A DNA stretch of 64,000 nucleotides from Paucidesulfovibrio gracilis DSM 16080. GTDB lineage: Bacteria; Desulfobacterota; Desulfovibrionia; Desulfovibrionales; Desulfovibrionaceae. Shown piece by piece: positions 7,527 to 16,710 of the stretch. Where the stretch lies: the NCBI RefSeq assembly GCF_900167125.1, contig NZ_FUYC01000003.1, forward strand, positions 347,996 to 411,995, written 5' to 3'. The translations under genes were made by a program, and so were the position numbers. Within the stretch, counting starts at the first letter, position 1. Each line of letters starts with the position of its first letter. Under the pieces are notes generated by a model. It did not search any database and was not told the DNA's origin. It saw only the letters and a program-made list of their open reading frames with translations.

Positions 7527-10154
7527 TTAATGAAGATTTTGCTTCCAATGGTGGAGCATGGTCAAAGCCTGCAACGGAGTCAAGCCGTCCAAGTCCAATG
7601 CCCGGATTTCCTGGAGCAGGTCTTCCGCCTGGGAATCGACGTTAGACGCAACGGGATCTTCGTTTTCCACTGCCATGCCTGGAAGCAGTGTCTGCGAAGC
7701 CCGCTCCATAGCCTGTGCTCGCTCATCGCCGGCCTTGTCTTCCAGGTGGGAAAGCAATTCACGAGCACGTTGCACAACGGATAGAGGGACTCCTGCCAAG
7801 CGGGCCACTTCAATGCCGTAACTTTTGTCAGCCGGTCCAGGGATGAGTTTACGCAGAAAAACAATGTCCCCTTTCCATTCTTTGACTGCAATGTTTAGAT
7901 TTCGCAGCCCATCAATGCGGCCCTCAAGGGATGTCAGTTCATGGTAGTGGGTCGCGAATAATGTTCTGATGCCGCCCTTGGCTCGGCGGGCAAGTTCTTC
8001 CACAACAGCCCAGGCCAGAGCCAGGCCGTCAAATGTACTGGTGCCACGACCAATTTCATCCAGGATAACAAGACTTTTTTTGGTGGCCAGGCGAAGAATG
8101 CGCGCCGTCTCCATCATCTCCACCATAAAGGTGGATTGGCCCTGGCTCAGATTGTCGGACGCACCGACGCGGGAAAAAATACGATCCGCCAATCCCAAAC
8201 GCGCCTGCTTGGCGGGAACAAAGGAACCGATTTGCGCCAGCAGTACAATGATGGCCACCTGGCGCAGAACTGTTGATTTTCCCGCCATATTAGGTCCGGT
8301 AATAAGCAGGATCCGACGGTCGGGGGTGATGGTCAAGGAGTTGGGGATATAATTGCCTCCGACCGATGCCTCTACCACGGGATGCCGTCCGTCCGTGATC
8401 TCAATATCCATCCCGTCATGCAAGTCCGGCGCGGTCCAGGCCTGGGCGCGGGCAGTCTCTGCAAGTCCCTGCCAATAGTCCAATGCCGCCAGGGTTCCCG
8501 CCATGTACATAAAGCGGTCCCGAGCTTGGGAAAGAATTTCACGCAACTCCATAAACAAATTATATTCCATGGCCTTGCGTTCATCTGAAGCCGAAAGAAG
8601 TCGTTCTTCCATCTCCTTAAGAGCGGGAGTGACGTAGCGTTCCGAGTTGACCAGGGTTTGACGGCGAATAAAATGATCAGGGACTTGTCCCTGATACGCC
8701 TTGGACACTTCAAGGAAGTAGCCGAAGACCTTATTGAATCCCAATTTTAGCTTTGGAATCTCCGCGTCTGTTCGTTCCTGTTCCAGAAGTCGCTGGATTG
8801 CGGCTTCTCCGTGTTCTGTCAGCTCGATAAGTTCATCAAGCTCCGGTCGGTATCCGCTTCGAAAAAGGCCGCCCTCTGTAATATGCGGGGGAGGGGAGTC
8901 CACGAACGCCGCAGAAAGCAACTCTCCGACATCTTTAAGGGAATCCCAGTTGCGGTACACATCCTGAAGGCCAGTTGGAAGATTATCAATGCGTTGCAGC
9001 AGGTCTTGGATCGGCGGCAATGTCTGAAGACTGCGTCGCATGGCAACCATGTCTTTTGGGGTGGCCCGCCCCAAAGCAATGCGCGTGCTGAGGCGTTCCA
9101 TATCATATACGGCGTCCAGCAGGCGGCGGAGATCCGCTCGCAGCGAATCGTTGTCGGCAAAAAGAGCCACGCATTCTTGACAGGTCCGAATGGGAGCCAT
9201 ATCCCGCCAAGGTCGTTTGAGACGTTCTTCCAAAAGTCTGCCGCCCATGGGGGTCATGGTCCTGTCCAGCACGTTCCAGAGCGTACCGGCTCCTCCGCGA
9301 CCGTCCAGCCGACGAAAAAGCTCGAGGTTGCGTTCGGTGACTTCATCCAAGAGCAGATGGCGGGAGAGGTTCAACTGTTGAAATTCACCAAGATGGTCGG
9401 CATCGCGCATCTGGGTTTGACGCAGGTAGGAGAGTTGCGCCCCGCAAGCCCGCACCAGTTCAGGACGATTCGAAAGATCAAGGACATCAAGATGTTCCAC
9501 TCCTTGATTCTGCAACAAGGCTCGTTCCGCCGTTGTTATATCAAAATGGGGCAGGGAAGGGAGAGTGGTACAGACCAGGGCAAGATCCGCATATGCCGAA
9601 GGTGGTTTTGTTCCCTTGGGCAGCAATAATTCACTGGGATTGATCTTGACGGCCCACTGCCATAATTCCTCCTCGCGGCGCGAGGTCATGCCCGACCATT
9701 CTCCTGTGGAGAAATCCAGCCAGGCCAGGCCGCCCCGCCCCTTGTCCGGATTCCAATACAGTGATGCAAGATAGTTATGAAATTTTGCCGTCAGGTCGTC
9801 GTCTTCGGAAAGGGTTCCTGGTGTAAGGACACGAGTGACTTCACGTTTTACAAGCCCCTTGGCCTGTTTTGGATCCTCCACCTGGTCGCAGAGGGTCACC
9901 TTGTACCCTTTTCCCAGCAGTTGCCCAACGTATCGGCGTACCGCATGGTGCGGAACTCCGCACATGGGAACCTTGTTTTTGGAATTGGGATTGCGACAGG
10001 TCAGGGCAATCTGTAACTCCCTGGCCGCCACTTCAGCGTCCTCGAAAAACACCTCGTAAAAGTCGCCCATGCGGTAAAGGAGCAGCGTATCGGGGTGCTG
10101 CTTCTTGACCTGAAGGTAATGCTCCAGCATGGGGGTCAGTTTTTTTCCTGCCAC
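7527..10154 (-). CDS. mutS: DNA mismatch repair protein MutS
   Basis: 875 residues, full MutS length. The N-terminal mismatch-binding domain has the GDFYEVFFEDA motif with the Phe and Glu that contact the mismatch. The C-terminal ATPase has Walker A GPNMAGKSTVLRQ, DNLSQGQSTFMVEM, Walker B LVILDEIGRGTSTFDGLALA and the ATHYHEL motif. No mutL lies nearby. It follows lapB by 18 bases. Confidence 0.97.
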   Translation of the reverse strand: MAGKKLTPMLEHYLQVKKQHPDTLLLYRMGDFYEVFFEDAEVAARELQIALTCRNPNSKNKVPMCGVPHHAVRRYVGQLLGKGYKVTLCDQVEDPKQAKGLVKREVTRVLTPGTLSEDDDLTAKFHNYLASLYWNPDKGRGGLAWLDFSTGEWSGMTSRREEELWQWAVKINPSELLLPKGTKPPSAYADLALVCTTLPSLPHFDITTAERALLQNQGVEHLDVLDLSNRPELVRACGAQLSYLRQTQMRDADHLGEFQQLNLSRHLLLDEVTERNLELFRRLDGRGGAGTLWNVLDRTMTPMGGRLLEERLKRPWRDMAPIRTCQECVALFADNDSLRADLRRLLDAVYDMERLSTRIALGRATPKDMVAMRRSLQTLPPIQDLLQRIDNLPTGLQDVYRNWDSLKDVGELLSAAFVDSPPPHITEGGLFRSGYRPELDELIELTEHGEAAIQRLLEQERTDAEIPKLKLGFNKVFGYFLEVSKAYQGQVPDHFIRRQTLVNSERYVTPALKEMEERLLSASDERKAMEYNLFMELREILSQARDRFMYMAGTLAALDYWQGLAETARAQAWTAPDLHDGMDIEITDGRHPVVEASVGGNYIPNSLTITPDRRILLITGPNMAGKSTVLRQVAIIVLLAQIGSFVPAKQARLGLADRIFSRVGASDNLSQGQSTFMVEMMETARILRLATKKSLVILDEIGRGTSTFDGLALAWAVVEELARRAKGGIRTLFATHYHELTSLEGRIDGLRNLNIAVKEWKGDIVFLRKLIPGPADKSYGIEVARLAGVPLSVVQRARELLSHLEDKAGDERAQAMERASQTLLPGMAVENEDPVASNVDSQAEDLLQEIRALDLDGLTPLQALTMLHHWKQNLH

Positions 10155-10172
10155 CGTATTCGCTAAGCTTGG

Positions 10173-11369
10173 TTAAGTGTCGATGCTGGCGCGGAAGGTG
10201 ATGGAGTGCCAGCTTTTGCAACGCGGACAAACAAAGAAAAGAGTATCGCGCTTAAGTCCACAGCGTTTACAAACGAAACGCTTCACCGTCCTGGCCTTCT
10301 CAATAAAAAATACCAACTGTTCTTCAAAAAAAGGCGTAAGTTGCTGGTCAGCCCGTGCCAAATTAAAAAGTTCCAGCCGTGCCAGCCAGAAATCTGGATC
10401 CAGCTTCAGCGCCCGTTCAAACCATGCCCTGGCCACAGCGGCATATCCGCCTGCCTGAAGCAGCAACGCTCCGTAATAACTGAGCATAGCATCAGGTTGA
10501 CGTTCATCGATGACAGGCAGGATTTCCCGCTTGAGTTCTTCGTCGTCCAGGCCGCCATGCGAAACCTGGCGAGCGTCTTCCACATCGCAGCCCTCTTCAT
10601 CACTGGCGGGGAGTGCGGCATCGCGCCAATGGCGAACATGGTCCATGAGTCCTTCGAGCACGGCAAAACGCATGGCTTCCGGCACGTGGTCCAATGCCTC
10701 CCGCATGGCTTTGCCAAAACGTTCAGCGTCGTTGAGGTCGTGCAGCCGAATCAATCGTTCCAACCATGCTTCCACAGAGCCGGGATGTGCCTTGAGAGCA
10801 TGGCGCAGAGAGCGTTCAGCCTGTGAGGTATTACCGGCACGCCGCTCCTCCTGGGACTGACGCACGAGGTAATGCGCCTGTGCAGGTGAAAAATTCAACT
10901 CACCATACAGTTTGGCAGCCAAACCATAGTCATTGCCCTGCGCTGCCAACCGCGCACGCTCAAGAAGAATATGGGGATTACGCCCACCGAGTTTTTCAGC
11001 CTGATCCAGCGCGGTCGCAGCGCGATCGAGAAAGCCCCCACGCCGGAAGTCACGCCCAAGCTCGTAGTACGCCCTGGCCCGGAATTCCGGAGCCAAACCC
11101 GGGCGTACCGTGATGTTGTTGCGGATTTGAATGGCCCGTTCAATTTCACCCTGGGCGCGATACAGGCTGCCCAGCGCAAGGTAGATTTCAACCACTTCGG
11201 AATTGTTCCGCACCACCTTACTAAGTTCGTCGATGGCCGCCTTGGTGTCCAGATCCGAAGCAAAGTCGAATCGGCCCTCAGGTTGGGACAGATCGGGCAG
11301 CCGGTTCGAATCGAACCGTCGTCGGGATCGAAACAAATTGCGCAACAAGGGATCCCCCTTATGAGTCAA
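10173..11369 (-). CDS. lapB: LapB-like TPR protein with a C-terminal rubredoxin-like knuckle
   Basis: 398 residues of TPR-type helices, ending in a metal-binding knuckle: CKRCGLKRDTLFFVCPRC. TPR plus a rubredoxin-like Cys4 end is the layout of LapB/YciM, which regulates LPS synthesis through LpxC turnover in E. coli. The pairing with lapA just upstream supports the call. Unlike E. coli LapB, no N-terminal membrane helix is visible before the TPRs. The start is uncertain: the TTG at 11369 has no clear ribosome site, while a TTG at 11348 is preceded by AAGGGGGAT. Confidence 0.82.
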   Translation of the reverse strand: MTHKGDPLLRNLFRSRRRFDSNRLPDLSQPEGRFDFASDLDTKAAIDELSKVVRNNSEVVEIYLALGSLYRAQGEIERAIQIRNNITVRPGLAPEFRARAYYELGRDFRRGGFLDRAATALDQAEKLGGRNPHILLERARLAAQGNDYGLAAKLYGELNFSPAQAHYLVRQSQEERRAGNTSQAERSLRHALKAHPGSVEAWLERLIRLHDLNDAERFGKAMREALDHVPEAMRFAVLEGLMDHVRHWRDAALPASDEEGCDVEDARQVSHGGLDDEELKREILPVIDERQPDAMLSYYGALLLQAGGYAAVARAWFERALKLDPDFWLARLELFNLARADQQLTPFFEEQLVFFIEKARTVKRFVCKRCGLKRDTLFFVCPRCKSWHSITFRASIDT

Positions 11370-11402
11370 TAAGTGAACAGTGCAAAGGGTAACTGGCGGA
11401 CT

Positions 11403-11780
11403 TTATTTCCCTTCCTCGGATTCAGCGGCCGAAGCATTTCCTTCCCCGTCAAATCCATTGGAATAACCAGTGTCGTTCAGAGGGAGGTTCCGAAGGGAGT
11501 TCAGTTCCTGCTCAAGGCTGCGCATTTTTTTGTTGCAGGCGCGCAGCTGGCGAGAGGAGCCGATTTTTTCAGCCACAAAATAGAGCAGCCCAAGCAGCAC
11601 GCCAAGTAGAAACGCGGAAATCACGACCGCATACAGCGGAATTCCCATCCCTACAAATTTCACTGCATAGAGATCAAGCTTAATATTCAAAAGCGCCGTG
11701 AACTGGGCATCGTTTTGCATGAAGAAAAGGACGCCCGCGGCGACGCAGAGAGCCAAAATGGCCAGTTTGACGTAGCGCAT
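11403..11780 (-). CDS. lapA: LapA domain membrane protein (DUF1049)
   Basis: 125 residues with two membrane helices (about residues 5-22 and 45-70), then a charged coiled segment (CNKKMRSLEQELNSL). This is the LapA/DUF1049 layout, an inner-membrane partner of LapB in LPS assembly. RBS GGAG precedes the ATG by 6 bases. It sits between the HIT gene and lapB on the same strand. Confidence 0.85.
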   Translation of the reverse strand: MRYVKLAILALCVAAGVLFFMQNDAQFTALLNIKLDLYAVKFVGMGIPLYAVVISAFLLGVLLGLLYFVAEKIGSSRQLRACNKKMRSLEQELNSLRNLPLNDTGYSNGFDGEGNASAAESEEGK

Positions 11781-11794
11781 GCTTTGCTCCGAAG

Positions 11795-12286
11795 TTAGAG
11801 GGTTTCAAAGTAGGGTTTAAGTTGATCGTAGGTGGATTCCAAATGCTGCGGAATCACGGTTGTTTCTCCAAACACGGCCATAAAGGAAGCGTCTCCGTTC
11901 CAGCGTGGCACGAGTTGCCAATGCAGGTGCGCGGCAATGCCGGCTCCTGCAGCCTCCCCCAGATTCAATCCCACGTTGATCCCTTGAGGCTGAAAAGCCA
12001 TTTTATAGATAGAAACGCACGATTGGATCAGTTGCACTGATTCGTGGGTCTCCTCGGCCGACAGTTCCGTAATACAGGAAATGTGCCGGTACGGGCAAAT
12101 CATGAGGTGGCCGTTGTTGTAAGGAAATTTGTTCATGATCACAAAACAATGATCCGCACGATGCAGGATCAGCCGCTCCCGGTCCTCGGAATCGTCATTG
12201 CGCGGTACGCAAAACACACATTCGTCGGGCTTGGGTCCAAGAATATAGTTCATGCGCCATGGCGCCCAAAGAACTTCCATTGCCAT
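11795..12286 (-). CDS. HIT family nucleotide hydrolase/phosphorylase
   Basis: 163 residues. The histidine triad is AHLHWQLVPR, a variant of HxHxHxx common in Ap4A-phosphorylase-like HIT proteins. A CVFC pair and a further H near the N-terminus (HRADHCF) could bind zinc, as in related enzymes. The substrate is probably a dinucleoside polyphosphate or adenylated nucleotide, but this is inferred from the family. It leads a minus-strand run with lapA and lapB. Confidence 0.85.
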   Translation of the reverse strand: MAMEVLWAPWRMNYILGPKPDECVFCVPRNDDSEDRERLILHRADHCFVIMNKFPYNNGHLMICPYRHISCITELSAEETHESVQLIQSCVSIYKMAFQPQGINVGLNLGEAAGAGIAAHLHWQLVPRWNGDASFMAVFGETTVIPQHLESTYDQLKPYFETL

Positions 12287-12339
12287 CGGTTAAAGTAACC
12301 TTTCCTTGAAGATGAAAATATGTTCCCGTTTCGGCGTTT

Positions 12340-12819
12340 TCACGCGGAAAAGGGAGCCATTTTACGGATAAGAGTCACGGCTTCGGACGCGTCCCGGGCC
12401 GGGAGTACACCCGGCAGTTCGCTCCAGCGGCCAATGGCCACTACGGGAATTTCAGCTTTAAGCGCGAGCCCCACCTCGGAGAGGGTGCCGTTTCCGCCTT
12501 CTACGGCAACCACGGCAAATCCGTTGCGAACAACCAGGCTGTTGCGCATTTGACCGAGTCCCGTAGCAATGGGGATATCCACGTACGCATTGGCGGTCGC
12601 ACGATCCGTGCCTGGAAGGATTCCGATGGTTAGTCCCCCGGCGCTTCTGGCTCCCTTGCATGCAGCCTCCATGACTCCGGAAAGGCCACCGCAAACCACG
12701 GAAAAGCCGGTTTCGGCCAACAGTCGGCCCAACGATTCGGCCAATAAGCTGGTTTGATGCCCACATTGCCCCGCACCAATGACGGCCACGGTGCGCAGTC
12801 GTTGTTCCATTCGTGGCAT
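12340..12819 (-). CDS. LOG-family (TIGR00725-type) nucleotide-binding protein
   Basis: 159 residues from the ATG at 12819, chosen for AGGAG six bases upstream. It has the Rossmann start VAVIGAGQCG, the SVVCGGLSGVMEAACKGA turn and the GGNGTLSEVGLALK motif that corresponds to PGGxGTxxE of the LOG/lysine-decarboxylase-like fold. Relatives cleave nucleotide 5'-monophosphates in cytokinin activation; the bacterial role of this subgroup is not established. Confidence 0.8.
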   Translation of the reverse strand: MPRMEQRLRTVAVIGAGQCGHQTSLLAESLGRLLAETGFSVVCGGLSGVMEAACKGARSAGGLTIGILPGTDRATANAYVDIPIATGLGQMRNSLVVRNGFAVVAVEGGNGTLSEVGLALKAEIPVVAIGRWSELPGVLPARDASEAVTLIRKMAPFSA

Positions 12820-12941
12820 GGCGGCTCCTTTGGTTCCCAAACTTGCGCCCGCTCGAAAACGTAACGTCCTTTACTACACGCCTCGCAGAGCAAGGGCAAG
12901 GGTGCGGCCGGCCACGAAAACAAGGAAAAACCACTGTTGCG

Positions 12942-15599
12942 CTACCGCATCTTGACCAATCTGGCGGCCATGGCGAGTTGGTCTTCGCGCCCTGGTGCTT
13001 CTCCATCAATGGCAGCAGCCAGAATACGGCGTAAAATACGGGTGTAGTCCGGGCCAGGGGATAAGCCGAGCTGTTTTAAATCTGTGCCGGAAACCTCCAG
13101 TGTATGGAAGCGCCACGTGGTAAGATACTGGGATATATGTTTCCGTACAGCGTCCTTTCGGCTTTTGGCCATTAAAAACAAAACGCCCTCCAACGGAAGC
13201 CTTTCCAATGCGAAATAAATATCACTCGGCCGGGAAACCCCTTCCCGCCACTGCATGAGCTTGCCCAAGGCTTTCCCGACCATCTCCCGAGTGGAAAGAT
13301 GTTCGCGCTCCTCTCGCGGGGCAACACCCAACCGCCGAAGCAGTTGAGCAGCTTCGTTGCGTTCCATGTTCATGGTCAAGCCCTGAAAGAACAACTTCCA
13401 GCCGGTAACAGGCGGTTCCACGTAGAGCAGCGTATACAGAGTCCGGACTTTTTCAAGCTCCTCCAGGATGTCGATACGTTTGGCCGTCAATTGAAAAAGA
13501 GGATGGATAGCCTGTAGCACCTTGAGTTCCTGGAGCCGCTTCAGGCAATCCGTGGGATGTTCCTCTTCCATAATCAGTTGAAGTTCATGAAAAATTCGAG
13601 CACCGGAAAGCCGGTTGAACAGGTTGAGTTGCAGTGCATTTTTGATCAGCCGTAGCGTCTGGCCGCCGATTTGGAATTCAAAACGACGTTCAAAACGGAC
13701 GGCACGAAGAATGCGCGTGGGGTCTTCCACAAAACTGAGCGAATGCAACACTCGGATATTACGACCCTTGATGTCGCGTTGCGCACCAAAAAAATCAACT
13801 AATGTCCCGAAACTGCCGGGCGTCAGGTTGACCGCCAGGGCGTTGACGGTAAAATCTCGCCGGTAGAGGTCCATTTTGATGGATGACAACTGTACCGTGG
13901 GCAACGCCGCAGGTCGTTCATAATATTCAAGCCTTGCCGTGGCTACGTCGATACGGGTGTTGTCCGGAAAGATAACCACCGCGGTTTTGAACTTGTGGTG
14001 CGCCTTGACACGGGCATTGTGCTGCTCGGCAAAAGCACGGGCAAAGGCGATGCCGTCTCCCTCCACCACGAGATCCAAATCCATGTTGGGACGGGCCAGC
14101 AGCAAATCCCGAACAAATCCTCCCACAGCGTATACTCCGTACCCCAAGGATTGCGCGAGTTCTCCGGCTCCGCGCAACATCTCCACCAAAGGGCGCGGCA
14201 AGCGTTCGCGCATCACGGAAACGATGCTGCGTTCCCTGTTGCGCTCTGGTTTGAGGGACTCGGGAATACGGGCAGGTTCTTCGATCAGCAGGTTGAGCAG
14301 GTCGGTCTTGGTAATGATCCCAACAACCTGGTCGTTCTTGATCACGGGCAACAGGCGCTGGCGCTTGCCCAGAATGATCTCCATTACCTTATAGAGATCC
14401 GTATCAGGTGGAACCGTAGCAAAGCGGGTTCCCATATAGTCGCTGACGGGCTGCTCTCCCAGTTGATGCGCCAAGGCTTTGTCGGCAACCGCATGTTCCA
14501 ACAGTCCCACACATTCCATCCCGCCCTCGCGAACAACAGGGAGTCCCTTGAATCCATAGCGAGTCATGATTTCCACGGCATCCCGCATGGGGGACGTGTC
14601 CTCCACCACCACGGCGGGACGTGACATGATGCTGTTCACAACCAGTTGTGGATTGATCAGCGAGTAGAGCAGGGCAAACAGGTCATCACGGGTTTCCGCG
14701 AGGGTTTTGTCCTTGATTGTGGCCGAAGCAGCATAAGGGTGTCCGCCCCCACCGAACGAAGAGCAAATTTGTCCGGCATCAACATCTGGACTGCGCGAAC
14801 GTCCCACAAGGTGAATCCGGTCACCCATGCGGCCCAGGGCAAAAAGAACCCGAATATTCTCCATGTCCACAAGCTTATGGATCAGCAAAGCAAAGTCGTT
14901 CACATAGTGATCGGCACTCATTTGGGTGATGACGACTTCAACGCCATTGATGTCATGGGTGGTGGCCGACTCCAACAATTCTCCCAGAATGGCGATCTGC
15001 TGGGCCGACAACTCACGGCTCAACAGGTCGGAAATGACGTTCAAATCCATTCCTCGGCCCCGAAGCCAGGAAGCTGCCTCAAAATCCTCGGGTACTGTTG
15101 AATTGAACGTGAAGGAGCCGGTGTCCTCAAAAATACCCAACCCCAAAACAGTGGCTTCCTCACTATTTATTTCACACTCTTGTCGCATCATCTCATGAAC
15201 GAGAATCGAGGTAGTGGAACCCCAGCTTTTCACAACCTCCCGAACGGCAGGCACATCCTCGTCGGAGTCGGGGTGATGATCGTAGCTGTGGATTTCAATG
15301 TCGCTCCGATTCAGCAAAGGTTCCACATGCGGCACCCGGGAACGCTGGCGGGTGTCGACCAGTACCAAAAGCTCCACGGCATCTTGATCAATCTCCTTAA
15401 AATTACGAAAGTTGAAAAGGTAGATTGTACTTTGGATATAAAAATTTCGCAGATCCTTTTCCTGGGTTCCCGGAAAGATAAGCACAGCCCCAGGGTACAG
15501 TTTCGCCGCGGCCACCATGGCGGCCAAGGCATCAAAGTCCGCGTTGGCGTGTCCGGTAATGACGGTATGTGCTTGAATCTTTTTGCCTTTAGTAGACAT
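12942..15599 (-). CDS. DHH phosphoesterase - CBS pair - tRNA nucleotidyltransferase fusion
   Basis: 885 residues. Domains in order: DHH/DHHA1 phosphoesterase (about 1-310; HANADFDALAAM and SYDHHPDS, then GGGGHPYAAS); two CBS domains (about 317-435); class II nucleotidyltransferase head (about 475-600; YAVGGFVRDLLL and the MDLDLVVEG acidic pair); and the RNA-binding helical tail with RILRAVRFERR. Such fusions are known in delta-proteobacteria and Aquificae and are annotated as A-adding or CCA enzymes. The DHH part may be a nanoRNase or proofreading domain, but its role in the fusion is unclear. Its start overlaps the stop of xerD (TAATG). Confidence 0.88.
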   Translation of the reverse strand: MSTKGKKIQAHTVITGHANADFDALAAMVAAAKLYPGAVLIFPGTQEKDLRNFYIQSTIYLFNFRNFKEIDQDAVELLVLVDTRQRSRVPHVEPLLNRSDIEIHSYDHHPDSDEDVPAVREVVKSWGSTTSILVHEMMRQECEINSEEATVLGLGIFEDTGSFTFNSTVPEDFEAASWLRGRGMDLNVISDLLSRELSAQQIAILGELLESATTHDINGVEVVITQMSADHYVNDFALLIHKLVDMENIRVLFALGRMGDRIHLVGRSRSPDVDAGQICSSFGGGGHPYAASATIKDKTLAETRDDLFALLYSLINPQLVVNSIMSRPAVVVEDTSPMRDAVEIMTRYGFKGLPVVREGGMECVGLLEHAVADKALAHQLGEQPVSDYMGTRFATVPPDTDLYKVMEIILGKRQRLLPVIKNDQVVGIITKTDLLNLLIEEPARIPESLKPERNRERSIVSVMRERLPRPLVEMLRGAGELAQSLGYGVYAVGGFVRDLLLARPNMDLDLVVEGDGIAFARAFAEQHNARVKAHHKFKTAVVIFPDNTRIDVATARLEYYERPAALPTVQLSSIKMDLYRRDFTVNALAVNLTPGSFGTLVDFFGAQRDIKGRNIRVLHSLSFVEDPTRILRAVRFERRFEFQIGGQTLRLIKNALQLNLFNRLSGARIFHELQLIMEEEHPTDCLKRLQELKVLQAIHPLFQLTAKRIDILEELEKVRTLYTLLYVEPPVTGWKLFFQGLTMNMERNEAAQLLRRLGVAPREEREHLSTREMVGKALGKLMQWREGVSRPSDIYFALERLPLEGVLFLMAKSRKDAVRKHISQYLTTWRFHTLEVSGTDLKQLGLSPGPDYTRILRRILAAAIDGEAPGREDQLAMAARLVKMR

Positions 15600-16543
15600 T
15601 ATTCATCCTTGGAGAGTTGGGCGCGGGGGTGAAAGCGCTCATGAATGCGGAGAAGGCGGCCTGTTTCAACATGGGTATAGATTTCTGTGGAGCTGATGTC
15701 CGCGTGACCCAGAAGAATTTGTACACTCCGAAGGTCCGCTCCACCTTCCAGCAGGTGCGTGGCAAAAGAGTGCCGGAAGGTATGCGGAGAAATTTCCCGC
15801 CTGATACCGGCTTCCAGGGCATAACGCTTCACAGCCTTCCAAACGGCCTGTCGTGTTAAGCCTTTCCCGGAACGATTGAGAAAAATCCGATCCTCTTTTG
15901 GAGAAAAATCTTTCCGCCAAGTGGTTAAATATTCATGCAGTACCTGTTGGGCTTGGTAGTGTACCGGCACCAGGCGTTCTTTGCCGCCCTTGCCGAAAAT
16001 CCGCAACAGGCCGACCTGATCATCAAAATCAAGGGGACGCAGGGCAATCAGTTCCGAAACCCGAAGCCCCGACGCATAGAGCAATTCCAACATGGTCCGG
16101 TCCCTGGCACCGAGTTTGGTCCCACGTACCGGTCGTTGCAGGATGGCGGCCACTTCCTTTTTGGTCAAAACCTCGGGCAATGCTTTCGGAGTCTTGGGAC
16201 TCCGTAACAAACGAGCCGGATCATCACTCAACATTTTTTCTTTATAAAGATAGCCAAAGAAGCCGCGCAACGTGGAAACATGACGGCTCAATGAGCGGCT
16301 GCTCAACCCTTGTGCACGCAGGTGAACAAGATGAAGCGACAAGACTTCGGCGGTGACGCGTTTCAAATCCCCCTGGCGATCATCCAAAAACGCACACAAG
16401 GAGGACAAATCCTGTGAATAATTTTGCAGGCTGTTTTCGGAAAGTCCTTTATCGATCAGTAAAAACTGAAGATAGGCGTCAATCCATGGATGTCCATGCA
16501 GGGCAGAGCTGCTCAAGCTTTGTGGATTCTGGCTGTTGTTCAC
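15599..16543 (-). CDS. xerD: Site-specific tyrosine recombinase XerD
   Basis: 314 residues. The N-terminal SAM-like DNA-binding domain spans about residues 20-110. The catalytic domain carries the Arg in YASGLRVSELIAL, HTFRHSFATHLLEGGADLRS, LGHADISSTEIYTH and the nucleophile Tyr just after (IYTHV). XerD, with XerC, resolves chromosome dimers at dif. There is no phage context here, so a housekeeping role is likely. The TAA stop overlaps the ATG of the following fusion gene. Confidence 0.9.
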   Translation of the reverse strand: MNNSQNPQSLSSSALHGHPWIDAYLQFLLIDKGLSENSLQNYSQDLSSLCAFLDDRQGDLKRVTAEVLSLHLVHLRAQGLSSRSLSRHVSTLRGFFGYLYKEKMLSDDPARLLRSPKTPKALPEVLTKKEVAAILQRPVRGTKLGARDRTMLELLYASGLRVSELIALRPLDFDDQVGLLRIFGKGGKERLVPVHYQAQQVLHEYLTTWRKDFSPKEDRIFLNRSGKGLTRQAVWKAVKRYALEAGIRREISPHTFRHSFATHLLEGGADLRSVQILLGHADISSTEIYTHVETGRLLRIHERFHPRAQLSKDE

Positions 16544-16651
16544 TGTTGGTCACCGGCGTAGCCTACTGAGTGTACTGTGGAAACAAAAAAACATTTGGGG
16601 CATCAGCAACAGGGTACCTGGGGTGCCTGCCGGGTGCAACCGGCCGCAACA

Positions 16652-16680
16652 TTGACAGCGCGGCCTTGCCATTTTAAAAG
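16652..16680 (+). promoter_or_regulatory. Sigma70-type promoter of dapL
   Basis: TTGACA at 16652-16657 and TAAAAG at 16675-16680, spaced by exactly 17 bases, inside the 167-base divergent gap between xerD and dapL. The dapL ribosome site (AAGGAG) lies about 20 bases beyond. The -35 is perfect and the -10 matches 4 of 6 bases. Confidence 0.5.
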
Positions 16681-16710
16681 GCAGCTTGCAAAATTTTCAA
16701 GGAGTTCTTC

